Assembly (NCBI RefSeq): GCF_000307165.1
Contig: NC_018704.1
Coordinates: 434,001 to 498,000 of the forward strand
DNA from: Amphibacillus xylanus NBRC 15112
GTDB lineage: Bacteria; Bacillota; Bacilli; Bacillales; Amphibacillaceae
Direction of reading: 5' to 3'
Length of the DNA stretch: 64,000 nucleotides
Positions 1-9,821 of this stretch are shown one piece after another (the first letter of the stretch is position 1; every line of letters begins with the position of its first letter). The notes beneath the pieces are model-generated. The model made no database searches. It was not told where the DNA came from and saw nothing but the letters and a program-made list of their open reading frames with translations. Made by a program: the position numbers and the translations under genes.

Positions 1-1
1 T

Positions 2-700
2 ACTGCGGTTGTTGGTGTTATTTTTGGCGAAGTTGAATTACCAACTCAAGTTGTATCGAAAGTACCAAGTCTTGAGCCTACTTTTGGAAAAGCCTTTGCC
101 CATTTTGGCGATATTTTCACATGGGAAATGGCTGGTATTATTTTAACTTTCCTATTTGTTGACTTCTTTGATACAGCAGGTACATTAGTGGCTGTTGCTA
201 GCAAAGCTGGATTGATGAAAGATAATGAATTACCTCGTGCTGGTAGAGCATTGCTTGCTGATTCAAGTGCTACGGTTGTAGGTGCTGTGCTAGGAACTTC
301 AACAACAACTGCTTTCGTTGAATCTGCAACAGGTGTTGGTGTTGGTGGTAAGACAGGTTTAACGTCTGTATTTACATCATTGTTCTTTTTCTTAGCATTA
401 TTTTTCTCACCATTATTATCAGTAGTAACATCATCTGTTACTGCTCCTGCTCTAATTATTGTTGGAGTTTTAATGGCATCAAGCTTAAAAGATATTGCGT
501 GGGATCAAATTGAAGATGCTATCCCTGCATTTTTAACTGTTATTATCATGCCGTTAGCATACAGTATTGCAACAGGTATTGCGGTAGGATTCACATTCTA
601 TCCAATTACAATGCTAATCACAGGAAAAGGTAAGAAGATTCACCCAATTATGTGGGGGTTATCAATAGTATTTGTTCTATATCTAATTTTCTTATCATAA
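2..700 (+). CDS. pbuG: NCS2-family purine permease, 3' part (guanine/hypoxanthine type)
   Basis: The reading frame is open from base 2 to the stop at 698-700, so this is the last 232 codons of a gene that starts left of the window. The fragment holds the motif FFDTAGTL followed by several hydrophobic membrane segments and ends in a short hydrophobic tail. This is the pattern of the C-terminal half of NCS2 (AzgA/PbuG-like) purine:proton symporters. In B. subtilis pbuG lies close upstream of yebG and the purine operon, so position supports a guanine/hypoxanthine permease. Substrate specificity cannot be read from the fragment. The first internal ATG (128) is not the true start. Confidence 0.85.
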   Translation, partial: TAVVGVIFGEVELPTQVVSKVPSLEPTFGKAFAHFGDIFTWEMAGIILTFLFVDFFDTAGTLVAVASKAGLMKDNELPRAGRALLADSSATVVGAVLGTSTTTAFVESATGVGVGGKTGLTSVFTSLFFFLALFFSPLLSVVTSSVTAPALIIVGVLMASSLKDIAWDQIEDAIPAFLTVIIMPLAYSIATGIAVGFTFYPITMLITGKGKKIHPIMWGLSIVFVLYLIFLS

Positions 701-719
701 ATAATTTTGAATATATAGA

Positions 720-753
720 GCGTGTCACTCAATTTGAGCTGACACGCTTTTTT
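720..753 (+). terminator. Rho-independent terminator after the permease
   Basis: An 8-bp perfect stem (GCGTGTCA at 720-727 paired with TGACACGC at 740-747) is followed by a T-run. It lies 20 bp after the permease stop. Confidence 0.85.
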
Positions 754-969
754 ATACCACGAAATTATAATGTAAATTTCTCTATGCGTCAGCCTATACT
801 AAATCATCTTTGAGAAATAAGTGGTTTACATATCTGACTAAGAATGATTCAAACTATGTTAAAATTGTTTTATAACTACATGGCTATTAATTGGAATGTT
901 TGATGACTCAATTGTGCAAGACGTTGATATTCTAAAACGACAATATTAAGAAAGGAAAGATACAGCATC

Positions 970-1233
970 ATGTCGAGACTCTCGAAGAAAAATAAGCGCA
1001 ATCAAAAGCGGGCTAAAGCAACTGAATCAAGAGCTCAAAAGAAACAGTTTGAGCTTTTGGATGGAGAGACGCTTGATCAATGTCTTGAAAGGATTAAGCA
1101 AGCGGGATACATACCGATCAGGAGAATGGAAAAACCAATTTTTGAAGAAATAATTGAAAACGGAGAAAAAAGGATCATTCCTATCAAACAACAGATAATT
1201 TTTGAAGTTATTATGAACAAAGACGAACGTTAA
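970..1233 (+). CDS. yebG: YebG-like NETI-motif protein, 87 aa
   Basis: A small, highly charged protein with a Lys/Arg-rich N-terminus (about residues 1-27) and a short conserved core reading GETLDQCL...GYIPIRRMEKPIF, which matches the NETI-motif family. The function of the family is unknown. The ATG at 970 is preceded by AGAAAGGAAAG about 10 bases upstream. The B. subtilis orthologue yebG also sits immediately before purE. A possible extended -10 (TGTTAAAAT, 857-865) lies about 100 bases upstream; nothing else is recognisable in 754-969. The gene end overlaps one PurR-box candidate of the purine operon. Confidence 0.8.
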   Translation: MSRLSKKNKRNQKRAKATESRAQKKQFELLDGETLDQCLERIKQAGYIPIRRMEKPIFEEIIENGEKRIIPIKQQIIFEVIMNKDER

Positions 1234-1263
1234 AGGCTATCTTTTAATTATCGTTCGAATTTA
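1219..1263. promoter_or_regulatory. Candidate pair of PurR boxes upstream of the purine operon
   Basis: Two sequences resemble the B. subtilis PurBox (AWWWCCGAACWWT) in opposite orientation: AAAGACGAACGTT at 1219-1231 on the plus strand and a reverse-strand copy across 1250-1262 with core TTCG at 1254-1257. They lie just upstream of the promoter, as PurBoxes do. The gap between the CGAA and TTCG cores is 26 bp, about one helical turn more than the 16-17 bp I recall for B. subtilis, and each copy has 2-3 mismatches, so this is a candidate only. Confidence 0.45.
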
Positions 1264-1265
1264 CA

Positions 1266-1294
1266 TTGACGAATCAATAAAATATTGCTATGAT
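1266..1294 (+). promoter_or_regulatory. Promoter of the purine operon
   Basis: TTGACG (1266-1271) and TATGAT (1289-1294) are separated by exactly 17 bp. Transcription starting near 1301 would give a leader of about 300 nt containing the riboswitch and a terminator. Confidence 0.8.
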
Positions 1295-1331
1295 ACTGTC
1301 ATAGAAACAAATGACAATTTATATTAAATCA

Positions 1332-1398
1332 CCTCATATAAATTTGAGAATATGGCTCAAAAGTCTCTACCCGTTACCGTAAATAACGGACTATGAGG
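1332..1398 (+). promoter_or_regulatory. Guanine-class purine riboswitch aptamer
   Basis: P1 is formed by CCTCAT (1332-1337) and ATGAGG (1393-1398). P2 is TTGAG/CTCAA, and P3 is CCGTTA/TAACGG around the loop. The conserved junction strings TCTCTAC and GGACTATG are present. The specificity position (equivalent to C74 of the xpt aptamer) is C1391, which predicts guanine/hypoxanthine rather than adenine binding. It precedes purE, so ligand binding should stop expression of the purine operon through the downstream terminator. Confidence 0.93.
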
Positions 1399-1454
1399 GA
1401 AGATGGAACAGACCAATGACTCGTGATGGTATGTTTACTTAGATGTGGCTTTGA

Positions 1455-1568
1455 CTCAAGTTCTTGTGTCTTTGTTTATAATTTACTTGAGCTAAGGATT
1501 TAGCGGTGAACGTAAACCACCTATTCATCTTCTCTCGCCAAAAAGGAGAGATATGAATAGGTTTTTTT
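1455..1568 (+). terminator. Riboswitch expression platform: extra hairpin plus terminator
   Basis: A terminator stem is formed by CCTATTCAT (1520-1528) and ATGAATAGG (1553-1561), with an inner TCTCTC/GAGAGA extension, followed by seven T residues. Between aptamer and terminator lies a further hairpin, CTCAAGT (1455-1461) with ACTTGAG (1485-1491). The 120-nt distance between aptamer P1 and the terminator is long, so the switch may involve this intermediate hairpin. Confidence 0.8.
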
Positions 1569-1606
1569 ATCTACATAATATAACCAGTTAAGGAAAGAGG
1601 GATTGC

Positions 1607-2098
1607 ATGGTTCAGGTTGGCGTCATTATGGGAAGCATTTCTGATTGGGATACGATGATTCACGCTTGCAAAATTCTAGATGACTTTGGAGTTTTGTATG
1701 AAAAAGATATTATATCAGCACATCGAACGCCTGATGATTTATTTACCTATGCCAAAACAGCTGCTGACAGAGGCATAAAGGTTATTATTGCTGGTGCAGG
1801 TGGTGCAGCTCACTTACCAGGAATGGTAGCCTCTAAGACAATGTTGCCTGTGATTGGTGTACCGATTCAATCGAAGGCGTTAAACGGATTAGATTCATTA
1901 CTCTCAATTGTGCAAATGCCTGCTGGTGTACCTGTTGCAACTGTTGCAATTGGTCGTGCAGGTGCGACGAATGCAGGTATACTCGCTGCTCAAATTTTAG
2001 CGACAAATGATCAAGTCATTGCAGAAAAACTTACTAAATACGAACAATCCTTAAAAGGAAAAGTAGCCGAAATGAGGGATCAGCTTGCTAACGAGTAG
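1607..2098 (+). CDS. purE: N5-carboxyaminoimidazole ribonucleotide mutase PurE
   Basis: Class I PurE, which converts N5-CAIR to CAIR in purine synthesis. The 163-aa length is normal. The phosphate-binding motif GSISDWD lies near residue 9, the SAHRTPD motif with its catalytic histidine near residue 38, and [12 protein letters not shown] near residue 62. It is the first gene of the purine operon, with ATG at 1607 preceded by GGAAAGAGGG. Its end overlaps the TTG start of purK by 14 bases. As the first gene it is the one most directly exposed to the guanine riboswitch. Confidence 0.97.
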   Translation: MVQVGVIMGSISDWDTMIHACKILDDFGVLYEKDIISAHRTPDDLFTYAKTAADRGIKVIIAGAGGAAHLPGMVASKTMLPVIGVPIQSKALNGLDSLLSIVQMPAGVPVATVAIGRAGATNAGILAAQILATNDQVIAEKLTKYEQSLKGKVAEMRDQLANE

Positions 2099-3206
2099 CC
2101 AAAGGATTGGAAAGACTATCGGTATCATTGGTGGTGGCCAGCTTGGACGAATGATGGCAACAACAGCAAGGCATATGGGCTATCGGCTTATAATTCTAGA
2201 TCCAACACCAGATTGTCCAGCAGCGCAATTAGCTGATCACCAAATAGTTGCGCCCTATGATGACCTAAATGCCATTAAACAGCTAGCCGAACAAGTAGAT
2301 CTTGTTACATACGAATTTGAAAATGTTGACCTTAATACTGCTCGTTATTTAGAAGCTAGAGGACTTCTTCCCCAAGGAACAAAAGCACTTGAGGTAACAC
2401 AAGATCGTGAAATAGAAAAAAGCCTTATGGTTGAACTGAATCAGCCAGTTGCGAAGTTTCAAATGATTAAGCAAAAGCAAGATTTCACATCGGCAATGGA
2501 ACGAATTGGATTTCCTGCTGTTGTGAAAACCTGTCGAGGTGGTTATGACGGAAAGGGTCAGCTAATGTTAAAATCAGCTGATGATTTACAAGCAGCAGAA
2601 GCTTTGTTGGAAAAAAGCCAACGCCTGATTTACGAGCAATTGATCAAGTTTGATTGTGAAGTGTCAATTGTTTTGACGCGATCAAAGACAGGAGATATTC
2701 TCTATTTCCCAGTTGCAGAAAATCATCATCGTGATCATATTTTACATATGACAATTGCGCCAGCACGTATTAGTGCGTCTGTTATGAAGAAAATAAAGCA
2801 AGCGGCTGAAGCAATTGCAACAGCACTTAATGTAGTTGGTACATTTGCGATTGAATTCTTTGTTAAAGGTGATGAGATTTACATCAACGAATTGGCGCCT
2901 CGACCACATAATTCAGGTCATTTTACGATTGAAGCGTGTAATGTCTCGCAATTTGAGCAACATATTCGTGCGATTTGTGATTTACCGCTGATTCCAGTTC
3001 TGTTTCATGGTGGGGCAGTTATGATTAATTTACTCGGAGATAACCTTGAAGTATATTTAACTAGAATCAATCAATTCAAACAAGCACATTTTCACTATTA
3101 TGGGAAGAAGGATATTGAGCCTAAACGGAAGATGGGCCATATCACTTGCGTTGCTCATAATCGGGATCAGCTTATCGAAACATTAAAAAAACAGCAATTC
3201 ATATAG
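2085..3206 (+). CDS. purK: N5-carboxyaminoimidazole ribonucleotide synthase PurK
   Basis: ATP-grasp enzyme making N5-CAIR from AIR, bicarbonate and ATP, which PurE then rearranges. The N-terminus has the glycine-rich [12 protein letters not shown]. An ATP-grasp segment reads [14 protein letters not shown], and the metal-binding end reads [14 protein letters not shown]. The 373-aa length is close to the family norm. The start is TTG at 2085, inside the end of purE, with GAGGGAT just upstream, indicating translational coupling. It ends 11 bases before purB. Confidence 0.96.
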   Translation: MLTSSQRIGKTIGIIGGGQLGRMMATTARHMGYRLIILDPTPDCPAAQLADHQIVAPYDDLNAIKQLAEQVDLVTYEFENVDLNTARYLEARGLLPQGTKALEVTQDREIEKSLMVELNQPVAKFQMIKQKQDFTSAMERIGFPAVVKTCRGGYDGKGQLMLKSADDLQAAEALLEKSQRLIYEQLIKFDCEVSIVLTRSKTGDILYFPVAENHHRDHILHMTIAPARISASVMKKIKQAAEAIATALNVVGTFAIEFFVKGDEIYINELAPRPHNSGHFTIEACNVSQFEQHIRAICDLPLIPVLFHGGAVMINLLGDNLEVYLTRINQFKQAHFHYYGKKDIEPKRKMGHITCVAHNRDQLIETLKKQQFI

Positions 3207-3217
3207 GAGGACAAAAA

Positions 3218-4513
3218 ATGATTGAACGTTATACGCGTCCAGAAATGGGTGCCATTTGGACTGAAGAGAATAAATACAAGGCGTGGTTAGAGGTTGAAAT
3301 TCTTGCCTGTGAAGCATGGAGTAAGTTAGGTGTCATTCCAGCTGAAGATGTTAAGGAAATTCGGGAAAATGCATCATTTGATGTTGACCGAATCTTAGAA
3401 ATTGAACAAGAAACACGTCATGATGTTGTAGCTTTTACCCGTGCAGTATCTGAAACACTAGGTGATGAGAAGAAGTGGGTTCATTATGGTTTAACATCAA
3501 CAGATGTTGTTGATACCGCACTATCATATTTACTAAAACAAGCTAACACAATTATTCGCAATGATCTCGAACGCTTTATTGAGGTGTTGAAAAATAAGGC
3601 AATTGAACATAAACATACGGTCATGATGGGACGGACGCATGGTGTGCATGCAGAACCAACTACATTTGGTTTGAAGCTATCACTATGGTATCAGGAAATG
3701 CTTAGAAATTTAGACCGATTTAACGCTGCTGCTGATGTTATTGAAACAGGTAAATTATCTGGCGCGGTTGGAACTTATGCAAATATTGACCCTGAAGTTG
3801 AAGCGTATGTATGTGAAAAGCTAGGATTAAAGCCTGCCCCAGTATCAACACAAACGTTACAGCGTGATCGTCATGCGCAATATTTATCTGTACTTGCTTT
3901 AATTGCGACATCAATTGAAAAGTTTGCAACAGAAATTCGTGGACTCCAAAAAACAGAGACGAGAGAAGTAGAGGAGTTCTTTGCGAAAGGACAAAAAGGA
4001 TCATCAGCAATGCCGCATAAACGAAACCCAATTGGATCTGAGAATATGGCGGGTATGGCACGTTTAGTTCGAGGCTATATGATGACAGCTTATGAAAATG
4101 TTGCTTTATGGCATGAGCGTGACATCTCGCACTCATCTGCAGAACGGGTGATTTTACCAGATGCGACAATTGTGATTAACTACATGCTCAATCGTTTTTG
4201 CCGAATTGTCGATAATTTAACTGTTTTCCCTGAGAATATGAAGCGCAATATTGATCGGACACATGGCGTTATTTTCTCACAGCGAGTGCTATTATCACTC
4301 ATCGATCAAGGGATGAGCCGTGAGGAAGCGTATGATTTAGTTCAACCAAATGCAATGAAAGCATGGGAAACTGAAACGCATTTTAGAACATTGATTGAAC
4401 AGGAACCTCGAATTACAGAAGTTTTATCAAAGGAACAAATTGATGACTGTTTTGATTACACATATCACTTAAAAAATGTTGATCAAATATTTGCGAGAAT
4501 GGGTTTGGTTTAA
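3218..4513 (+). CDS. purB: Adenylosuccinate lyase PurB
   Basis: Lyase that acts twice: SAICAR to AICAR in the purine pathway, and adenylosuccinate to AMP. The fumarase-superfamily signature [10 protein letters not shown] is present near residue 263, and the histidine-containing [11 protein letters not shown] near residue 138. The 431-aa length is the family standard. The ATG at 3218 follows a strong AGGAGG. It is the third gene of the operon. Confidence 0.97.
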   Translation: MIERYTRPEMGAIWTEENKYKAWLEVEILACEAWSKLGVIPAEDVKEIRENASFDVDRILEIEQETRHDVVAFTRAVSETLGDEKKWVHYGLTSTDVVDTALSYLLKQANTIIRNDLERFIEVLKNKAIEHKHTVMMGRTHGVHAEPTTFGLKLSLWYQEMLRNLDRFNAAADVIETGKLSGAVGTYANIDPEVEAYVCEKLGLKPAPVSTQTLQRDRHAQYLSVLALIATSIEKFATEIRGLQKTETREVEEFFAKGQKGSSAMPHKRNPIGSENMAGMARLVRGYMMTAYENVALWHERDISHSSAERVILPDATIVINYMLNRFCRIVDNLTVFPENMKRNIDRTHGVIFSQRVLLSLIDQGMSREEAYDLVQPNAMKAWETETHFRTLIEQEPRITEVLSKEQIDDCFDYTYHLKNVDQIFARMGLV

Positions 4514-4579
4514 TTTAGGGTAGCACTCATTCAAATGAGTGCTGATCCCTTGTCCATATCATATAAGGGGTGCATTCCG

Positions 4580-5290
4580 GTGAAAAAAGAACTTCTCTAT
4601 CAAGGTAAGGCAAAATATGTGTATCAGACAGATAAGCCAAATCAATTGATTTTAGCTTACAAGGATCAAGCGACAGCCTTTAATGGTAAAAAGAAAGAAA
4701 CAATTATCGGAAAAGGCCGTTTTAATAATTTGATCTCTGCCAAAGTTTTTCAATTTTTACATGACAAAAAAATCCCAAGCCACTTTATTGAATTAATAAA
4801 TGACACTGAACAGCTCGTGGAAAAGACGATGATTATTCCACTTGAAGTTGTTGTAAGAAATCTAGCGACAGGCAGCATTGTTAAGCGATTAGGGTTTGAA
4901 GAAAAGACTACTTTCGCGCCTGCATTAGTTGAGCTGTATTATAAAAATGATGATTTAGATGATCCAATCATTAATGATCAACATGCTACTTTACTGACAA
5001 ATACGACAGAAGAAGAAATTGAATTGATTAAAGGTCTTGCGTTAAAAATAAATCAGCTTCTGATTCCGTATTTCGAGCAAGTTGGTGTTAAGTTAGTAGA
5101 TTTTAAGCTTGAGTTTGGTAGAAATCAAAGTGGGAAGATTGTTTTAGCTGATGAAATATCACCAGATACGTGTAGATTTTGGGACGTTGAAACAAATTCC
5201 AGCTTAGATAAAGATGTGTTTCGTCAAGGAACTGGTGATTTACTGTCAGTTTATCAAGAGATATTAAATCGATTGGGGGAGATCAAATGA
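4580..5290 (+). CDS. purC: SAICAR synthase PurC
   Basis: Ligates aspartate to CAIR using ATP. The start is GTG at 4580, preceded by AAGGGG nine bases upstream. The frame is open further upstream to 4535, but that extension is not family-like, while from the GTG the protein begins with the expected ELLYQGKAK. Motifs seen: DQATAFNG, NLATGSIVKRLG, VDFKLEFG and DEISPDTCRFW. The resulting 236-aa length is typical. It overlaps purS by 4 bases. Confidence 0.95.
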   Translation: MKKELLYQGKAKYVYQTDKPNQLILAYKDQATAFNGKKKETIIGKGRFNNLISAKVFQFLHDKKIPSHFIELINDTEQLVEKTMIIPLEVVVRNLATGSIVKRLGFEEKTTFAPALVELYYKNDDLDDPIINDQHATLLTNTTEEEIELIKGLALKINQLLIPYFEQVGVKLVDFKLEFGRNQSGKIVLADEISPDTCRFWDVETNSSLDKDVFRQGTGDLLSVYQEILNRLGEIK

Positions 5291-5538
5291 TTAAAGCAGT
5301 TGTCGAGATTAGATTAAAGCCAGGTGTGCTTGATGCACAAGGAAAAGCAATCGAAGGAGTGCTAGATCAATATGATGTTGAGGGGATTGAGCAGGTTCGG
5401 GTTGGTAAATTAGTTGAATTAAGATTTGCGACGGATAAAGATATCGAAGCACAAGTGGAAACGTTATGTGAAAAATTACTTGTCAACCATGAGATGGAGG
5501 ACTATCATTACACGATTGAGGAGTGTGGTGATGAGTGA
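5287..5538 (+). CDS. purS: FGAM synthase subunit PurS
   Basis: Small (83 aa) structural subunit of the three-part phosphoribosylformylglycinamidine synthase. It bridges PurQ and PurL and helps pass ammonia between them. Sequence features such as RLKPGVLDAQG and VRVGKLVEL are typical. ATGA overlap with purC and GTGA overlap with purQ suggest translational coupling and roughly matched subunit synthesis. Confidence 0.95.
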   Translation: MIKAVVEIRLKPGVLDAQGKAIEGVLDQYDVEGIEQVRVGKLVELRFATDKDIEAQVETLCEKLLVNHEMEDYHYTIEECGDE

Positions 5539-6212
5539 AATCTGCAGTAATCGTATTTCCGGGCTCAACAGATGACTTATATGAGATTACAAGTGAAATA
5601 TTACCAGGTCAAGTTGACCGTATCTGGTATAAAGATAGCAATCTAAAAGACTATGATTTAATTATGCTTTCTGGTGGTTTTTCTTACGGTGATTATTTAA
5701 GAGCGGGTGCAATTGCCGCTAGGACAGAGATTGTAACAGCTCTAAAAGAGAGAGCTGAATCGGGACAGTTGGTTCTCGGTGTTGGAAATGGTTTTCAAAT
5801 TTTATTAGAATCAGGTCTATTACCTGGTGTGATGTTGCAAAATGAAGGACTAGACTTTGTTTGTAAAAATAATAATCTGATTGTTCGCAATAATCAAACG
5901 ACTTTTACGTGTAACTATCAGGAAAATGAAGTGATCACGATGCCGATTGCTCATGGGTCAGGTCGTTATTATTGTGATAATCAAACGCTTGAACAGCTAC
6001 AAGCAAATCAGCAAATCGTATTTTCATATCAGGATAATCCAAATGGATCGATTGGAAATATTGCAGGCATTATTAATCAGGCTGGTAATGTGCTTGGTAT
6101 GATGCCACACCCTGAACGTGCTACGTCAGCACTTTTAGGTAGTGAAGCTGGATTAAAGTTGTTCCAATCAATCATAGAAAAATGGAGGGAAGACCATGTC
6201 AACAACTCATGA
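5535..6212 (+). CDS. purQ: FGAM synthase glutaminase-like subunit PurQ, catalytic cysteine replaced by glycine
   Basis: Clear PurQ family protein of normal length (225 aa, GTG start at 5535), with [12 protein letters not shown] and the C-terminal MMPHPERA. PurQ is a class I glutamine amidotransferase whose triad is Cys-His-Glu; the cysteine lies in a conserved LGVCNGFQIL segment. Here that segment reads [10 protein letters not shown]: codon 84 (5784-5786) is GGA. His192 and Glu194 of the triad remain. The usual N-terminal GSNCD motif is also changed, to GSTDD. Turning TGT or TGC into GGA needs two base changes, so one sequencing error cannot explain it. The protein should not release ammonia from glutamine by the known mechanism; the complex may use free ammonia or PurQ may be structural only. 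Confidence 0.93.
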   Translation: MKSAVIVFPGSTDDLYEITSEILPGQVDRIWYKDSNLKDYDLIMLSGGFSYGDYLRAGAIAARTEIVTALKERAESGQLVLGVGNGFQILLESGLLPGVMLQNEGLDFVCKNNNLIVRNNQTTFTCNYQENEVITMPIAHGSGRYYCDNQTLEQLQANQQIVFSYQDNPNGSIGNIAGIINQAGNVLGMMPHPERATSALLGSEAGLKLFQSIIEKWREDHVNNS

Positions 6213-8424
6213 ACCGACACCAGAGATGATCGAAAAAGAACGATTATATGTAGATATGGGTTTAACAGATGAAGAGTATCAATCAATTGTAACTATACTC
6301 GGGAGAAATCCCAATTATACTGAGACAGGAATATTTTCAGTGATGTGGTCTGAACATTGTAGCTATAAAACTTCAAAACCATTATTACGTAAATTCTCTA
6401 GTGAAGGTCCTCAAGTTATCCAAGGTCCAGGTGAAGGTGCTGGGATAGTTGATATTGGTGATGGTCAGGGCTTAGTCTTTAAAATTGAAAGTCATAACTC
6501 TCCATCTGCGATTGAACCATATCAAGGTGCAGCGACAGGTGTTGGTGGCATCATGCGAGATATTTTTTCTATGGGTGCTAAGCCAATTGCAGCACTTAAC
6601 TCGCTTCGCTTTGGTCGCCTTGACTCAGAACGGACGCAATATTTATTTAAAGAGGTTGTTCGTGGGATTGCTGGCTATGGTAACCGGCTAGGCGTTCCAA
6701 CAGTCGGTGGTGAGATCCAATTTGATGATTGCTACGAAGGTAATCCTTTAGTTAATGCAATGGGTGTAGGTTTAATTGATCAGAGGGATATTCAAAGAGG
6801 TGTTGCAACAGGTGTCGGGAACACTGTTATATACGTCGGATCAAAGACCGGTCGTGATGGTATTCATGGTGCTACTTTTTCATCAGTAGAGCTGTCTGAG
6901 GATAACGCTGGTCAAGGCTCAGATATCCAAGCTGGTGATCCATTTGTCGAGAAGCTATTAATTGATGCTTGTCTAGAAGTGATTCACTCTGATGCATTAA
7001 TCGGCATGCAGGATATGGGTGCAGCTGGATTGACATCATCAGCGAGCGAGATGGCTAGTAAGGCTGGTATGGGAATGGAGCTTAATTTAGATTTAGTGCC
7101 TCAACGTGAACCCGGCATGACAGCTTATGAAATGATGCTATCTGAATCACAGGAACGGATGCTACTTGTTGTAAAACAAGGCCGAGAACAGGAAATCTAT
7201 GACTTATTCGCAAAATATGATCTCGAAGCAGTTGCTATTGGTAAAGTAACGGATGATAAACAATTTAGACTATTACACAACGGCCAGATTGTTTGTGATA
7301 TTCCTGTTGATCCATTAGCAGAGGATGCACCTGTTTACATGAAGGAATCAAAAGTTCCTGACTATTATCAAGAGTTTCAAGAGCTACCGAATTACGAACC
7401 AAAGGTAACTGATTTTGAACAAACTTTAATTAAATTATTACAGCAACCAACGGTAGCAAGTAAAGAGTATGTCTATCAACAGTTTGATACAACTGCACAG
7501 GTTAATACTGTAGTTGGGCCAGGTTCAGATGCAGCTGTATTGCGAATTCGTGGTTATAATAAGGCGATTGCGCTAACAACAGATTGTAATTCAAGATATA
7601 TTTATTTGGATCCAGAAATCGGCGGCAAGATAGCAGTTGCTGAAGCAGCAAGAAATATAGTTGCTTCTGGTGCAAAGCCACTTGCCTTAACAGATGGGCT
7701 TAATTTTGGTAGTCCAGATAAACCAGAAATCTATTGGGCGATGGAAAAAAGTGTTGAGGGAATGGCAGCAGCTAGTGTTAAATTAGCCACACCAGTTGTC
7801 AGCGGTAATGTCTCGCTATATAACGAACGAGCCGGTTCACCAATTTTCCCAACACCGATTGTTGGTATGGTAGGGCTTCATCATAAGCTTGATGATATTA
7901 CTACAGTACCGTTCAAAGCAGTTGATGATGTCATTCTATTAGTAGGTGAGACAAAGCCAGAGTTTGGTGGTAGTGAGCTTCAAAATCTATTAGAGGAAAA
8001 ATATTTTGGTAAAGCACCAAGTATTGACCTTGATATTGAGAAAAAGCGACTAGACCAAATCCTAACGGCAATCCAATCTCGCTATGTGCAATCAGCTCAT
8101 GATATATCAGAAGGTGGCTTGGCTGTTGCGATTGCTGAAAGCTTATTTGGTACTGATGGATTAGGTGCTGATGTGAAGCTATCAGGTGATCCAACAACAT
8201 TACTTTTTAGTGAATCACAATCTCGTTTTATCATCACTGTTTCATCAGATCAGGTTGAAGCATTCTTACAGGAAGTAGATGATGTAACGATTATCGGCCG
8301 TGTCACAAATGAGGCGCGTCTTCATATTGCGATTGATGAACAAACGGTGATCAACCAATCAATTGATCAGCTAGAAAAAGCCTGGAAAGGAGCTATTCCA
8401 TGCTTGCTGAACTCAAAGGTTTAA
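6196..8424 (+). CDS. purL: FGAM synthase large subunit PurL (small-type)
   Basis: ATP-dependent synthase subunit converting FGAR and ammonia to FGAM, working with PurS and PurQ. The 742-aa length is that of the Gram-positive and archaeal small PurL. The N-terminal region carries SEHCSYK, and [11 protein letters not shown] with GAATGVGG form the nucleotide-binding part. A second AIRS-type half begins near residue 430. ATG at 6196 has GGAGGGAAG upstream and overlaps purQ by 17 bases. Because PurQ here lacks its nucleophile, this subunit might be fed by free ammonia. Confidence 0.97.
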   Translation: MSTTHEPTPEMIEKERLYVDMGLTDEEYQSIVTILGRNPNYTETGIFSVMWSEHCSYKTSKPLLRKFSSEGPQVIQGPGEGAGIVDIGDGQGLVFKIESHNSPSAIEPYQGAATGVGGIMRDIFSMGAKPIAALNSLRFGRLDSERTQYLFKEVVRGIAGYGNRLGVPTVGGEIQFDDCYEGNPLVNAMGVGLIDQRDIQRGVATGVGNTVIYVGSKTGRDGIHGATFSSVELSEDNAGQGSDIQAGDPFVEKLLIDACLEVIHSDALIGMQDMGAAGLTSSASEMASKAGMGMELNLDLVPQREPGMTAYEMMLSESQERMLLVVKQGREQEIYDLFAKYDLEAVAIGKVTDDKQFRLLHNGQIVCDIPVDPLAEDAPVYMKESKVPDYYQEFQELPNYEPKVTDFEQTLIKLLQQPTVASKEYVYQQFDTTAQVNTVVGPGSDAAVLRIRGYNKAIALTTDCNSRYIYLDPEIGGKIAVAEAARNIVASGAKPLALTDGLNFGSPDKPEIYWAMEKSVEGMAAASVKLATPVVSGNVSLYNERAGSPIFPTPIVGMVGLHHKLDDITTVPFKAVDDVILLVGETKPEFGGSELQNLLEEKYFGKAPSIDLDIEKKRLDQILTAIQSRYVQSAHDISEGGLAVAIAESLFGTDGLGADVKLSGDPTTLLFSESQSRFIITVSSDQVEAFLQEVDDVTIIGRVTNEARLHIAIDEQTVINQSIDQLEKAWKGAIPCLLNSKV

Positions 8425-9821
8425 ATGAGGAGTGTGGGCTGTTTGCTATATTTGGTCATGAACGTGCGGCTGAGCTTACCTATTATGGTTTGCACGCCTT
8501 ACAGCATCGCGGTCAACAAGGAGCGGGTATTGTCACGAGTAATGGCAAGCAATTGTCGATTCATAAGGGTGTTGGACTTGTCAGATCTGTTTTTGAACAG
8601 CAACATTTGTCTTCATTAAAAGGGACGAGTGCAATTGGGCATGTCCGTTATGCAGCAGAACAAGATAGTGGCTTTGAAAATGTACAGCCACTCCTATTTC
8701 GTTCCCAAATATCAAGCATGGCACTAGCACATAATGGGGAGATCGTTAATGCTTTTGCGTTAAGATCACAACTAGAAGCCCAGGGAAGTATTTTACAGAC
8801 AACATCAGATACAGAAATTATCGCCCATCTTATTAAAAGGGGCGGATATCTTCCCTTAGAAGAAGCAATTAAGCAAGCACTAGTGATGGTTAAAGGTGCT
8901 TATGCCTTTGTGTTATTAACTGAAGAGCAATTATATATCGCACTCGATCCATATGGCTTACGCCCACTGTCAATTGGGAAAATTGATGATGCTTATGTTG
9001 TCGCTTCTGAAACATGCGCCTTTGACTTAGTCGGAGCAAAATATGTTCGAGAAGTTCATCCAGGTGAGCTGCTTATCATTGATAAGCATGGCTTGAAATC
9101 AACAATGTTTGCTTCACCGATGCAACGAGCGCTTTGCTCGATGGAATATGTCTATTTCTCTCGACCAGATAGCAACTTAAATGGACTTAATGTGCATGCA
9201 AGTCGAAAGTTAATGGGTAAACAGTTAGCAAAAGAAGCAGGTGTGGAAGCAGACATCGTAACAGGCGTTCCTGATTCAAGTATTTCTGCTGCCATTGGTT
9301 ACGCAGAAGAATCAGGCATTCCGTATGAACTTGGATTAATTAAAAATCGTTACATTGGTCGAACATTTATTGAACCAAGTCAATCATCAAGAGAAGAAGG
9401 CGTAAAAATGAAATTGTCCTCTGTTCGTGGGATTGTTAACGGAAAACGGGTTGTGATGATCGACGACTCAATCGTAAGGGGAACAACGAGTATGCGAATT
9501 GTACGATTGTTGAAAGAAGCGGGTGCTACTGAAGTGCATGTCCGTATCGCATCTCCACCAATTAAGCACCCATGTTTTTACGGGGTTGATACGACAGTGA
9601 AGGAAGATCTAATTGCTGCACAATATTCGATTGATGAGATGGCGAAAGAAATTGGTGCGGATAGTTTAGCATTTTTATCTGTTGAAGGACTAGAAAAGTC
9701 ACTTGTCCATGAAGACTCAAATGAAGTCGGAATTTGTAAGGCTTGTTTCACTGGTCGCTATCCAACTGAAATTTATCCGAAAGAAATATACGTGAGCGAA
9801 AAGGAGCAGGAGCATGAGTGA
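8400..9821 (+). CDS. purF: Amidophosphoribosyltransferase PurF
   Basis: Makes 5-phosphoribosylamine from PRPP and glutamine, the committed step of the pathway. An 11-residue propeptide precedes the N-terminal nucleophile cysteine (residue 12, [10 protein letters not shown]), which is present. The PRPP-binding motif [13 protein letters not shown] is near residue 350. The iron-sulfur cysteines of the Bacillus-type enzyme are seen in ALCSMEY, HPCFYG and [14 protein letters not shown] at 8400 has AAAGGAG upstream and overlaps purL by 25 bases. Its intact cysteine contrasts with PurQ. Confidence 0.97.
   Translation: MLAELKGLNEECGLFAIFGHERAAELTYYGLHALQHRGQQGAGIVTSNGKQLSIHKGVGLVRSVFEQQHLSSLKGTSAIGHVRYAAEQDSGFENVQPLLFRSQISSMALAHNGEIVNAFALRSQLEAQGSILQTTSDTEIIAHLIKRGGYLPLEEAIKQALVMVKGAYAFVLLTEEQLYIALDPYGLRPLSIGKIDDAYVVASETCAFDLVGAKYVREVHPGELLIIDKHGLKSTMFASPMQRALCSMEYVYFSRPDSNLNGLNVHASRKLMGKQLAKEAGVEADIVTGVPDSSISAAIGYAEESGIPYELGLIKNRYIGRTFIEPSQSSREEGVKMKLSSVRGIVNGKRVVMIDDSIVRGTTSMRIVRLLKEAGATEVHVRIASPPIKHPCFYGVDTTVKEDLIAAQYSIDEMAKEIGADSLAFLSVEGLEKSLVHEDSNEVGICKACFTGRYPTEIYPKEIYVSEKEQEHE

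Noticed and set aside
3738-4169. 143-aa minus-strand ORF inside purB
   Set aside because: It is antisense to a conserved gene, has no family-like sequence and no ribosome-binding site. Similar antisense frames in purL, purM, pcrA, ligA and gatB were rejected on the same ground.
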